Shown piece after piece: positions 35,441-43,301 of a DNA stretch of 64,000 bases. The position numbers and the translations under genes were made by a program. Each line of letters begins with the position of its first letter. Within the stretch, counting starts at the first letter, position 1. The DNA is taken from contig NZ_PKMZ01000007.1 of assembly GCF_002893625.1 (NCBI RefSeq), positions 1-64,000 of the forward strand, written 5' to 3'. The notes beneath the pieces are model-generated. The model saw nothing but the letters and a program-made list of their open reading frames with translations. It did not search any database and was not told the DNA's origin. The stretch comes from Mangrovicella endophytica (GTDB lineage Bacteria; Pseudomonadota; Alphaproteobacteria; Rhizobiales; Rhizobiaceae).

Positions 35441-35529
35441 CCGATCACCGGTGCGACGAGCCGGCAGCGGCTGGCCCTCCGCCGGCCTGAACGCGCGCCC
35501 TCGGCTTCAGGCTGCGCCGAGATCGACGA

Positions 35530-36423
35530 TCAGAGACGGTTGATCGGCACCTTGAAGTAGGTCTGACCGTTCGCATCGCCTTCCGGCAGCCGGCCGCCGC
35601 GCATGTTGACCTGCAGGGACGGGATGATCAGCCTGGGCACGGGCAGCGTCCTGTCGCGGGCCTCGCGCATCGCGACGAAGGCATCCTCGCTGGCGCCGCT
35701 TCCGACATGGATATTGTGCTCGCGCTCCTCTGCCACGGTGGTTTCCCACCGGATCTCGCGCCCGTTGGGCCCGTAATCATGGCACATGAAGAGGCGCATC
35801 TCGCCGGGCAGGCCGAGCACACGCTGGATGGAGCGGTAGAGCGTGCGCGCATCACCGCCTGGAAAGTCCGCTCGCGCCGAGCCACCGTCCGGCATGAACA
35901 GCGTGTCCCCCGCAAAGGCGGCATCGCCGATCACATGCGTCATGCAGGCCGGTGTGTGACCCGGCGTATGGAGGGCGAAGGCGGTAAGGTTGCCGATCCG
36001 GTAGGTGTCGCCGTCGGCAAACAGCCTGTCGAACTGGCTGCCGTCGCGCTGGAACTCGGTGCCTTCGTTGAAGATCTTGCCGAAGGTCTCCTGAACGGTC
36101 GTGATCTCGCGCCCGATGCCGATCTGTCCGCCGAGGATGCCCTGGATATATGGGGCTGCCGACAGATGGTCGGCATGGACATGGGTCTCGATGAGCCACT
36201 GCAGGTCGAGGCCGTTGTTGCGGATGAAGGCGACGATGCGGTCGGCCCCCTCGAAGGCAATGCGGCCGGCGGCATAGTCGATGTCCATCACCGAGTCGAT
36301 CACCGCGCAGGCGCGGGTCTGCGGATCGGCGACGACATAGCTGATCGTGTTGGTGGGCGCGTCGAAGAAGGCTTCGACCCTCGGTTTCGCCGACATGTCG
36401 TGGCTTTGCGGTATCTGCGTCAT
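35530..36423 (-). CDS. MBL-fold protein of the persulfide dioxygenase (ETHE1/Blh) type
   Basis: A 297-residue metallo-beta-lactamase-fold protein with ETHVHADHLSAAP (His81, His83, Asp85, His86), LHTPGHTPACMTHVIGD, AFAGDTLF and CHDYGPNG. ARADFPGGDARTLYRSI matches the GRTDFQ-GDA-TLYHS segment of persulfide dioxygenases better than it matches glyoxalases. Such enzymes oxidise glutathione persulfide to sulfite with O2 and one iron. The second of two adjacent ATGs has the better 6-bp spacing from GGAGG. Its start touches the stop of the FMN dehydrogenase gene. With the sulfurtransferase upstream in the operon, it would turn a persulfide into sulfite for export by the adjacent TauE-like protein. 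Confidence 0.85.
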   Translation of the reverse strand: MTQIPQSHDMSAKPRVEAFFDAPTNTISYVVADPQTRACAVIDSVMDIDYAAGRIAFEGADRIVAFIRNNGLDLQWLIETHVHADHLSAAPYIQGILGGQIGIGREITTVQETFGKIFNEGTEFQRDGSQFDRLFADGDTYRIGNLTAFALHTPGHTPACMTHVIGDAAFAGDTLFMPDGGSARADFPGGDARTLYRSIQRVLGLPGEMRLFMCHDYGPNGREIRWETTVAEEREHNIHVGSGASEDAFVAMREARDRTLPVPRLIIPSLQVNMRGGRLPEGDANGQTYFKVPINRL

Positions 36424-36425
36424 CA

Positions 36426-37664
36426 TTATCCTCCCGAGTTCCTGACGTGGATGATCTCTCGCCCGAGATCCGCCAGCTGCGTGACGCCGATCTGGCCCAT
36501 GGTGCGCCTGACCTCGTCGGCGAGAAGGCCGATGGCGTATTCGACGCCGGCGCGGCCTCCGACGGTCGCCGCATAGTTGAAGGGGCGCCCGAGGAACACG
36601 GCATCGGCACCAAGGGCGAGCGCCTTGATCACCTGTGTGCCCCGGCGGATGCCGCCATCGATCAGCACGGTCATGCCGCCGGCTGCATCGCGGATGGCGG
36701 GGAGCGCCTCGATCGGAGCGATCGCCGCGTCGAGCTGGCGCCCGCCATGGCTGGAGACCACGATGCCGTCGATCCCCGCCCCGGCCGCAAGTGCGGCATC
36801 GCCGGGATGAAGGATCCCCTTCAGGATCATCGAGCCTTTCCAGCGCCTGCGGATGTGGGCGACGTGGCTCCAGTTCAGATGGGCACGGCCGGAGAACTGG
36901 CGCTCGGCCGTGCGCGACAGCAGCGGCTCGCCGCGGCCGGCCGTGACGTTCTCGAAATGCGGCATCCCTTGCGAATGAAGCGTACGCAAGCAGGTGCCGA
37001 AGAGCCAGCGCGGGTGCGCCAGCCCGTCGAGAAGAAGGCGCAGGCTCGGGCGCAGCGGGGTCGAATAGCCGTTGCGCAGGTTGGTCTCGCGGTTCGCGCC
37101 GACCGGCACGTCGATCGTGACCACAAGAGTCCCGATGCCCGCATGCTCCACCCGGTCGATCAGCGCGTCCGTCGCCGCTTGATCGGGCGGCATGTAGATC
37201 TGGAACCAGATGTCCGGATTGGCTTCCGCCACCGCCTCCATTCGCGTCAGGGACGAGCCCGAAAGGACCATGGGAATGCCGGCGGCGCGCGCAGCTTCGG
37301 CGAGCACGATGTCGCCGCGATAAGCGTTGGCGGCGCAGATGCCCATGGGCGAGATGCCGAAGGGCTGGCGCCACTCTCTGCCGAACAGCGTCCGGCCGGT
37401 CGACACTTCTGCGACGCCGACCAGGAAGCGGGGGATCAGCGCATAGCGGTCATAGGCGTCGGCCGCTTGGCGCATGCCGATCTCGTCCTCGACACCGCTT
37501 GCCGTGTAGCCGAAGAGCACCCGCGGCAGCCGCCGGCGCGCCGCCGCTTCGAAGTCCTTCAGCGACAGGAGATTGCGAAACTGCCGCGGCAGGCTCGGGC
37601 GCGTGCGGCGGCCGGACGCGTCGGAGGCGCCCGGCAGCGCTCGCCCTGGCTCGGCAGCGCTCAT
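36426..37664 (-). CDS. FMN-dependent alpha-hydroxyacid dehydrogenase (LldD family)
   Basis: A 412-residue TIM-barrel flavoprotein of the L-lactate dehydrogenase/glycolate oxidase family. It shows PFGISPMGICAANAYRGDIVLAEAARAAGIPMVLS for FMN contacts, VVTIDVPVGANRE, ILKGILHPGDA, the catalytic SHGGRQLD (His306), and DGGIRRGTQVIKALALGADAVFLGRPFNY for the phosphate site. It would oxidise an L-2-hydroxyacid to a 2-keto acid and pass electrons to the quinone pool. It starts one base after the stop of the FAD dehydrogenase and abuts the MBL gene, so the three are strongly coupled. 3-Mercaptolactate or malate-like acids are candidate substrates in this context. Confidence 0.92.
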   Translation of the reverse strand: MSAAEPGRALPGASDASGRRTRPSLPRQFRNLLSLKDFEAAARRRLPRVLFGYTASGVEDEIGMRQAADAYDRYALIPRFLVGVAEVSTGRTLFGREWRQPFGISPMGICAANAYRGDIVLAEAARAAGIPMVLSGSSLTRMEAVAEANPDIWFQIYMPPDQAATDALIDRVEHAGIGTLVVTIDVPVGANRETNLRNGYSTPLRPSLRLLLDGLAHPRWLFGTCLRTLHSQGMPHFENVTAGRGEPLLSRTAERQFSGRAHLNWSHVAHIRRRWKGSMILKGILHPGDAALAAGAGIDGIVVSSHGGRQLDAAIAPIEALPAIRDAAGGMTVLIDGGIRRGTQVIKALALGADAVFLGRPFNYAATVGGRAGVEYAIGLLADEVRRTMGQIGVTQLADLGREIIHVRNSGG

Positions 37665-37665
37665 C

Positions 37666-39120
37666 TCATCCGCTCGGCGGCAGAGCGACGAGCTTGCCCG
37701 GATTCATCAGGTTGGCCGGATCGAGCGCCCGCTTCAGGGTCACCATCATCTCGTCCTCGACCGCGCTGCGATGGCCGCGGATCTCCTGCACCTTCAGAAG
37801 CCCGATGCCGTGCTCGGCCGAGATCGACCCGTCGAGCCTGGCGACCACGGCATGGACGCGCTCGTTCACCGCGCCCCACTGCGCCAGGAACGCTGCCTTG
37901 TCCGCCCCATCGGGCTGGGTGATGTTGAAGTGGACATTGCCGTCGCCGACATGGCCGAAGGCGCAGATATGCGCATCCGGAATCAGGTCGAGCACGGCGG
38001 CGCTCGCCTCCTCGATGAGCTGGGGAACCCTCGATACCGGCACCGACACGTCGTGCTTGATGCTGCCGCCGGCGCGCTTCTGCGCTTCGGGTGTCGATTC
38101 CCGCAGGGCGACGAGCCGACGCGCCTGGTCAATCGACTCGGCGATGACGGCATCCAGGATGAGCCCGTTCTCGAAGGCTTCCTCGACGATCCCCTGGAAG
38201 ATCGGGCGCAGGTCCTCGCCGCCGCGCGGCGTCGCCAGCTCGATGAGCGCGTACCAGGGATAGGCTTCCGCAAAGGGATCCTGCCCGCCGGAATGCTCCA
38301 CAACGATGGAGAGCGAAAAGCGCGACATCAGCTCGAAGGCGGTGACATCGTCGCCGCTGCGGCGGCGGGCGAGCGCCAGCAGCGCCAGCGCGTCGGCCGG
38401 CGAGTTGAGGGCGCAGAAGGCGGTCTCGCGCTGCCGCTGCTCCGGGAACAGCTTCATCACGGCGCGGGTGACGATGCCGAGCGTGCCTTCACTGCCGACA
38501 AAGAGGTTCTTCAGCGAGTAGCCGCTATTGTCCTTGTAGAGCGGCCGCATGCCGTTCCAGATCCGGCCGTCCGGCAGCACCACTTCCAGACCGAGCGTCA
38601 GGTCGCGCGTGTTGCCATAGGCGAGGACGCCGATGCCGCCGGCATTGCTGGCAATGTTGCCGCCGATGGTGCAGCTGCCCTCCGCTCCGAGGCTCAAGGG
38701 GAAGTAGCAGCCGGCCTTGCGTGCGGCGTCCTGGATGGTCGCGAGGATGCAGCCGGCCTCCACCGTGATCGTGAAGTTCTCAGGATCGACCTCCAGGACA
38801 CGGTTCATCCGGTGCATGGTGACGAGCACTTCGCCGAGCCCCGCCACCGCGCCGCCGACAAGGCCGGTATTGCCGCCCTGCGGCACGACCGGCACACCCG
38901 CCTCGGCACACAGCGCGACGATCGCGGAAAGCTCCTGCGTCGACGCGGGTGCCACAACGATCTCCGCCTCGCTCTTGAAGAGGCTGCGTTCCTCGGCCAG
39001 GAAGCGCTGACGCGCGATGGGATCGGTGATGATCGTGCCCGGACCGGTGACGGCAGCGAGCCGCTCGGCGAAGTTTTCCGGCAGGTTCCGCTGGGCGGCC
39101 CTCAGGGCGTCGAAGCTCAT
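37666..39120 (-). CDS. FAD-dependent D-2-hydroxyacid dehydrogenase (GlcD/DLD type)
   Basis: A 484-residue VAO-fold flavoprotein. The FAD-binding part reads VVPQGGNTGLVGGAV (about 76-90) and GGNIASNAGGIGVLAYGNTRDLTLGLEVVLPDG, followed by LKNLFVGSEGTLGIVT. The cap domain ends with GHVGDGNVHFNI and the SAEHGIGLLK motif, both typical of D-2-hydroxyglutarate/D-lactate dehydrogenases. I start it at MSFDALRA, which overlaps the stop of the MmgE/PrpD gene by four bases. Together with the FMN enzyme the operon can oxidise both enantiomers of a 2-hydroxyacid. Confidence 0.92.
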   Translation of the reverse strand: MSFDALRAAQRNLPENFAERLAAVTGPGTIITDPIARQRFLAEERSLFKSEAEIVVAPASTQELSAIVALCAEAGVPVVPQGGNTGLVGGAVAGLGEVLVTMHRMNRVLEVDPENFTITVEAGCILATIQDAARKAGCYFPLSLGAEGSCTIGGNIASNAGGIGVLAYGNTRDLTLGLEVVLPDGRIWNGMRPLYKDNSGYSLKNLFVGSEGTLGIVTRAVMKLFPEQRQRETAFCALNSPADALALLALARRRSGDDVTAFELMSRFSLSIVVEHSGGQDPFAEAYPWYALIELATPRGGEDLRPIFQGIVEEAFENGLILDAVIAESIDQARRLVALRESTPEAQKRAGGSIKHDVSVPVSRVPQLIEEASAAVLDLIPDAHICAFGHVGDGNVHFNITQPDGADKAAFLAQWGAVNERVHAVVARLDGSISAEHGIGLLKVQEIRGHRSAVEDEMMVTLKRALDPANLMNPGKLVALPPSG

Positions 39121-40523
39121 ACGGCAATCTCCAGAGGCTGAGGCATCGGGGTCGCAGCAAGGTTGAACAGCTCGCCGGCGCTCCACCGTGTCGCTGCGGG
39201 ATCGGCGAAGCGTTCGCACCAGTCCATCAGCGTCGCCGCATCCAGCGGACGGTCGGCCAGTGCCAGGACATCGCGGGTCCGCTCCGCCAGCGCGGCCGCA
39301 TCCCAGGGCAGTTCCGGATCGCCGCGGCGGAACGACCGCTCTTCGACGATCGTGCGGCCATCACTGAGGGTGACGCTGACACGGGCCGGGCGCTCGCGCG
39401 GGAAGCGGGCCATGAAGGCGGGATCAAGCTTCACCGTGACGCGACCGGACAGCGCGCGAATGGCGGCATCGGCGAGCAGGCCGTCGTTGAGGCCGCGGAA
39501 GTCCGGCCGCCGTCCGGCCAGCACAGCGGCGATGCAGAAGGCGGTCGAGAACTTCGCCTGGCCGACGGTCTGGGGTGTCTCCACACCGGCGATGTCGAGA
39601 CAGGCCTGCGGCACCTCCACGACGACACTGCCGATGTCGGCCGGTTTGAAGGCGTGCGCGGCGGTCAGTGCTTCGGCGCAGTCGAGTGCCGAATGCATCT
39701 GGCCGCAGGTCGGCCAGTTCTTCACCGTCACCGTATGGATCATCAGCGAGCCGTCCGGCACCAGCCAGGCCCGGTCTCCACCGCTCAGATGCCAGGCGCG
39801 CAGCATGCCGCGGCGGCCTTCCAGGACGCGCCGGGCGCCGGGGATGCCAGCCTTTGCCAGCATCGCCGCGGCAAGGCCGTTGCGCACGGCGGTCGCGGCG
39901 TGAAAGGCCTTGGCCTCGGCCACTTCGTCATCGAGGATCTGCCAGAGACCCTGCGCCTGCGTGCCGGCATGGCCGAAGGCGGAGAGGGTGGCATCGGCAT
40001 CAAGGCCCAGCATGTGCGCAGAGGCCGCCGCGGCGCCGAATGTCCCGGCGGTCGCGGTGGTATGGCAGACGGCGTAATGCGGCTCGCCGAGATAGGAGCC
40101 GAGCCGCAGCACCGCCTCGAAGCCGGCGACGATCGCACCTCTGACGCGGTCGAGCGGAATGTCCGGATAGGCTTCCGCGAGCGCCATAACCGCAGGAACG
40201 ACGGTGATGCCGGGATGGCTGGTCGACTGGCGGTGCGCGTCGTCGACTTCCCAGAAGTGGCTGATCGTGGCATTGGCGGCAGCGGCCTGCGCCAGCGGGC
40301 GCGGCACGGACTGGCCGGCGACATGCGCCGGTCCATGTTCGGTACGAAAGGGCAGAAGTGCCGCGACATAGCGCTCGTAGAGCGGATGACCGAGGCCAGC
40401 GAGAAGCGCGCTCGACCAGTCCGCCACCGTGGTGAAGAGCCGCTGGCGCGTATCGGTCGCGACATCCTCATAGCGGAATGCCGCGACCCAGCGGGCCAAT
40501 GGCAGAAGGTCGGGCTCGCTCAT
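39117..40523 (-). CDS. MmgE/PrpD-family protein (possible epimerase or dehydratase)
   Basis: A 468-residue protein of the MmgE/PrpD family: the N-terminal helical domain contains the conserved ATISHFWEVDDAHRQSTSHPGITVVPAVMALAE stretch, and the smaller C-terminal domain reads RERPARVSVTLSDGRTI. The family includes 2-methylcitrate dehydratase, cis-aconitate decarboxylase and iminodisuccinate epimerase, all acting at C-H acidic positions of di- or tricarboxylates. The propionate genes prpB, prpC and prpE are absent, so methylcitrate turnover is unlikely. Next to a fumarase-superfamily lyase, an epimerase for a succinyl adduct is an attractive reading. Its start and end overlap its neighbours. 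Confidence 0.85.
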   Translation of the reverse strand: MSEPDLLPLARWVAAFRYEDVATDTRQRLFTTVADWSSALLAGLGHPLYERYVAALLPFRTEHGPAHVAGQSVPRPLAQAAAANATISHFWEVDDAHRQSTSHPGITVVPAVMALAEAYPDIPLDRVRGAIVAGFEAVLRLGSYLGEPHYAVCHTTATAGTFGAAAASAHMLGLDADATLSAFGHAGTQAQGLWQILDDEVAEAKAFHAATAVRNGLAAAMLAKAGIPGARRVLEGRRGMLRAWHLSGGDRAWLVPDGSLMIHTVTVKNWPTCGQMHSALDCAEALTAAHAFKPADIGSVVVEVPQACLDIAGVETPQTVGQAKFSTAFCIAAVLAGRRPDFRGLNDGLLADAAIRALSGRVTVKLDPAFMARFPRERPARVSVTLSDGRTIVEERSFRRGDPELPWDAAALAERTRDVLALADRPLDAATLMDWCERFADPAATRWSAGELFNLAATPMPQPLEIAV

Positions 40524-41383
40524 CAGGCTTCGCCCTTCACCACCGGCAGGTCCGGGCGGGTTTCCTGACCCCACTCCGCCCAGGCACCGTCATAGACGGC
40601 AACGGGCGGGCGGCCGGCGATCTCGGCACCGAGCGCCACGATCGCCGCGGTGACACCGGAACCGCAGGAGGCGATCAGTGGCTTGTCCGCATCGATGCCG
40701 GCCGCATCGAGCGCGGCGTTCAAACCGTCCGCGTCGCGATAGCGGCCGTCCGCGAGCATCAGCGAGAAGGGCAGGTTGCGCGATCCCGGCATGTGGCCGG
40801 CGCGCAGGCCCGGACGCGCTTCGGCTTCCGCGCCGGTGAAGCGTGCCGCCGGCCGGGCATCCACCACGACGGCCGAGCCGTCGCCGAGGACGGCCTGGAC
40901 CTGCGTGGCGGACCGGAGCAGCTCCGCCTGCGGCGAGGCGACGAAGTCGCCCGCCGGCCGGGCGGTACCGGTGCCGGATTCCACCGGCCCGCCGGCGCTG
41001 CGCCAGGCGGGCAGCCCGCCGTCGAGCACGGACACCGCCTGATGCCCCATGGCACGGAACATCCACCAGGCGCGGGGCGCGGCGAAGATGCCGGCACCGT
41101 CATAGACGACGATGCGGCTCCCGGTCTTGATGCCAAGCGCGCGCGCCTCGCGCTGGAACTGCTCGGCGCTCGGCATCATGTGGGGCAGCGGCGTGCTCGT
41201 ATCGGCAAAGCGCTTGTCGAAGTCGAAGCGTTGGGCGCCGGGAATATGCGCCTCGAAAAATTCCGCTTCGGCATCGCGTCCCTGGGCCGGCAGATACCAG
41301 CTGGCATCGAGCACGAGGAGGTCGGGATCATCCAGATTGGCCTTCAGCCAGTCGGCATCCACGAGTGCGGTCTGAGGTGACAT
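40523..41383 (-). CDS. sseA: Two-domain sulfurtransferase, 3-mercaptopyruvate type
   Basis: A 286-residue tandem rhodanese. The inactive N-terminal domain (VDADWLKANLDDPDLLVLDASWYLP, AHIPGAQRFDFD) is followed by a catalytic domain with RPAARFTGAEAEARPGLRAGHMPGSRNLPF and the active loop CGSGVTA (Cys240). The CGSGVT loop is that of 3-mercaptopyruvate sulfurtransferases; thiosulfate rhodaneses usually have CRKGV/T. It would move sulfur from mercaptopyruvate to a thiol, making a persulfide and pyruvate. The MmgE/PrpD gene starts at its stop codon, tying it to the operon that also encodes a persulfide dioxygenase. Confidence 0.9.
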   Translation of the reverse strand: MSPQTALVDADWLKANLDDPDLLVLDASWYLPAQGRDAEAEFFEAHIPGAQRFDFDKRFADTSTPLPHMMPSAEQFQREARALGIKTGSRIVVYDGAGIFAAPRAWWMFRAMGHQAVSVLDGGLPAWRSAGGPVESGTGTARPAGDFVASPQAELLRSATQVQAVLGDGSAVVVDARPAARFTGAEAEARPGLRAGHMPGSRNLPFSLMLADGRYRDADGLNAALDAAGIDADKPLIASCGSGVTAAIVALGAEIAGRPPVAVYDGAWAEWGQETRPDLPVVKGEA

Positions 41384-41426
41384 GCAGTTGCTCCGGAGAT
41401 GAGAGGGCTCTGACCTGCGGCGGCCG

Positions 41427-42803
41427 TCAGGCCGCCGGCCACTGCATCCAGGGCGCGGCCCTTTCGCGTGCGACCACGCGGTCGATCTGCTCGCCGATTG
41501 TGCCGAGATACTGCGCCGGCTGCGTCAGCTCGTCGATCTCGGCGCTCGAGAAGGTGTCGGCGATCTCATGATGGCCGCTGAGCGCGTCGGCAAAGCTCAT
41601 GCCCTTCTCGATGCCGGACATGGAGGCCTCGTAGAGCCATTCGTGGGCGGTGTTCTTGCCGACCTTGGCGCCGAGCTCGAGCATGACCTTCTCCGAGAGG
41701 AGATAGCCCTTCATCATCTCGACATTGGCCTGCATCTTGGTCTTGTCGATCCGCAGCCCCTTCAGCAGCGCCAGAGCCTGGAACAGGATGGCGCCTGTCA
41801 CCAGCACCGCCTCGGGCACCGCCTTCCACTCCGACTTCCAGGCGATACCGTCGCGTTCGTGCTCCTGGACCAGCGCTTCCATCATCATCGCTGCGCTGTA
41901 GCGCACACTGCGCGACAGCATGGCGACGTTCTCCGCCGCCACCGGGTTGCGCTTGTGCGGCATGGTCGAGGAGCCGAGCTTGCCCTCGGTGAAGCCTTCC
42001 TCGATCTCGGCGAACTCGTTGCGCTGGAGGTTGAAGAGCTCGTTGCCGATCTTGCCGAGCGTACCGGCCATGACGGCGAGAAGGTTGATGTATTCGGCGA
42101 GGCGATCACGCGCCGGCGCCCAGCTGATATCCGGCGTGTGGAGCCCGAGTTCATCGGCGATGCCCGCCTCGATCTCGTGAGCGCGCGGCCCGTAGGAGGC
42201 CTGTGAGCCGACCGCGCCGACGGCCATGACAACGAAAACGCGCTCTTCGCATTGCTGCAGCCGCTGGGCATGGCGCGACAGCTCGTCGAGCCAGATGGCG
42301 CACTTGTGGCCGAAGGTGATCGGCAGGGCCTGGACGCCGTGCGTGCGGCCCACCATCACCGTGTCCCTGTGCTCGACGGCGAGGCGGATCAGCTCGGCGC
42401 CGATGCCGGCGACCTGACCCTTGATGATCGCATGCGCCTGCTTCAGCTGCAGGATGAGGCCGGTGTCGACGACGTCCTGCGTCGTGGCGCCGTAATGCAG
42501 GTACTCGACGCCCTCCTTCGGGAGATGCTTCTGCATCTCCTTCAGGAGCGGCACCAGAGTATGCTTGATCCTGCGGATCTCGGCAGCGATGGCGGAGATA
42601 TCGAGCGTCTCGATCTTCGCGCCGGCAACGATCGCATCAGCCGCGGACTGCGGGATGATGCCGAGCCTTCCTTGCGTCTTCGCCAGCGCGGCCTCGAAGT
42701 CGAGCCATTTCTGCAGGCGGTTCTGCTCGGAAAAAATCTCGCGCATCTGTGGTGTGCTCCACAGATGCTGCATCGTGCTCATGTCGAAAACAGAGACGCT
42801 CAT
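41427..42803 (-). CDS. Aspartase/fumarase-superfamily lyase (PurB-like)
   Basis: A 458-residue lyase of the superfamily that eliminates fumarate from succinyl adducts. Conserved regions are YLHYGATTQDVVDTG (His103 area), VGRTHGVQALPITFGHK (His155) and the signature GKLGSSTMPHKRNP (275-287) with the catalytic Ser loop. It is annotated by likeness to adenylosuccinate lyase, but purine genes are absent and its neighbours are sulfur and hydroxyacid enzymes. The family also includes S-(2-succino) lyase, iminodisuccinate and EDDS lyases, and carboxymuconate cycloisomerase. A GGGAGGAATGAG site precedes the chosen ATG. I infer a C-S or C-N lyase role on an imported succinyl compound. Confidence 0.85.
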   Translation of the reverse strand: MSVSVFDMSTMQHLWSTPQMREIFSEQNRLQKWLDFEAALAKTQGRLGIIPQSAADAIVAGAKIETLDISAIAAEIRRIKHTLVPLLKEMQKHLPKEGVEYLHYGATTQDVVDTGLILQLKQAHAIIKGQVAGIGAELIRLAVEHRDTVMVGRTHGVQALPITFGHKCAIWLDELSRHAQRLQQCEERVFVVMAVGAVGSQASYGPRAHEIEAGIADELGLHTPDISWAPARDRLAEYINLLAVMAGTLGKIGNELFNLQRNEFAEIEEGFTEGKLGSSTMPHKRNPVAAENVAMLSRSVRYSAAMMMEALVQEHERDGIAWKSEWKAVPEAVLVTGAILFQALALLKGLRIDKTKMQANVEMMKGYLLSEKVMLELGAKVGKNTAHEWLYEASMSGIEKGMSFADALSGHHEIADTFSSAEIDELTQPAQYLGTIGEQIDRVVARERAAPWMQWPAA

Positions 42804-42850
42804 CTCATTCCTCCCTACGTACCGGTTCCGGTTGGTCGTTCCGGCGGCGC

Positions 42851-43183
42851 CTATTCCTGGTCGTAGAACTTCATCGCCAGGCCGCCATGGGCCGCGGCCG
42901 CGCCTGCGCAGAGCGCTGCGGAGATGAGCACGGCCTCGGCCGCTTCCTGCTTGGTGACCCCGGCCGCCTTGCCCTTCTTGATGTGCGACTCGATGCAATA
43001 CGGGCAGCCCGTGGCATGCGCCACCGCGATGGCAATCAGTTCGCGCACCTTCGGCGGGATCGCACCGCCCTCGAAGGCGGGGATGCTGTTCAGCGTCATC
43101 CAGGCCTTGAAGTCGTCCGGGGCAAGCTGAGCCATCTGCATCCGGTACTTGGCGTCAGACGCATCGTAGTAGTGGCTTGACAT
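42851..43183 (-). CDS. AhpD-like carboxymuconolactone decarboxylase family protein
   Basis: A 110-residue all-helical protein with the redox motif GCPYCIESHIKKGKAAG (Cys60 and Cys63 region) of the AhpD/CMD family, preceded by GGAIPPKVRELIAIAVAHAT. The CXXC and the His three residues later are those of thiol peroxidases or disulfide reductases of AhpD type, not of true carboxymuconolactone decarboxylase. It is the first gene of the minus-strand operon, divergent from the IclR gene, and may handle thiol or peroxide chemistry during metabolism of a sulfur compound. Confidence 0.85.
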   Translation of the reverse strand: MSSHYYDASDAKYRMQMAQLAPDDFKAWMTLNSIPAFEGGAIPPKVRELIAIAVAHATGCPYCIESHIKKGKAAGVTKQEAAEAVLISAALCAGAAAAHGGLAMKFYDQE

Positions 43184-43201
43184 TTTGAAGATCCTCCGCT
43201 A

Positions 43202-43216
43202 TTTCAACTAATGAAA
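43202..43216. promoter_or_regulatory. Short inverted repeat between AhpD-like and IclR genes, possible operator
   Basis: TTTCA-ACTAA-TGAAA lies in a locally AT-rich 118-bp gap between divergent genes, close to the AhpD-like start. Size and spacing fit an IclR-type site, but the arms are only five bases and no second copy was found. Confidence 0.4.
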
Positions 43217-43301
43217 CTCATATTACTGGATAAAAAGAACCCGGTATGTGAGCGTTGTCAAGCGGATCCCGCAGAACGCGATTTGCCGGAGGAGGAGCCG
43301 G

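Noticed and set aside
39117-40523. 2-Methylcitrate dehydratase (prpD)
   Set aside because: No prpB, prpC or prpE gene is present and the operon context is unrelated to propionate.
41427-42803. Housekeeping adenylosuccinate lyase (purB)
   Set aside because: The superfamily motifs fit, but the gene sits in a substrate-inducible catabolic operon with no purine gene; a specialised lyase is more likely. A tree would settle it.
41427-43183. Protocatechuate branch (pcaB-pcaC) reading of the lyase plus CMD-family pair
   Set aside because: No pcaGH, pcaD or other ring-cleavage gene is near, the small protein has an AhpD-type CXXC, and the neighbours are sulfur and hydroxyacid enzymes.
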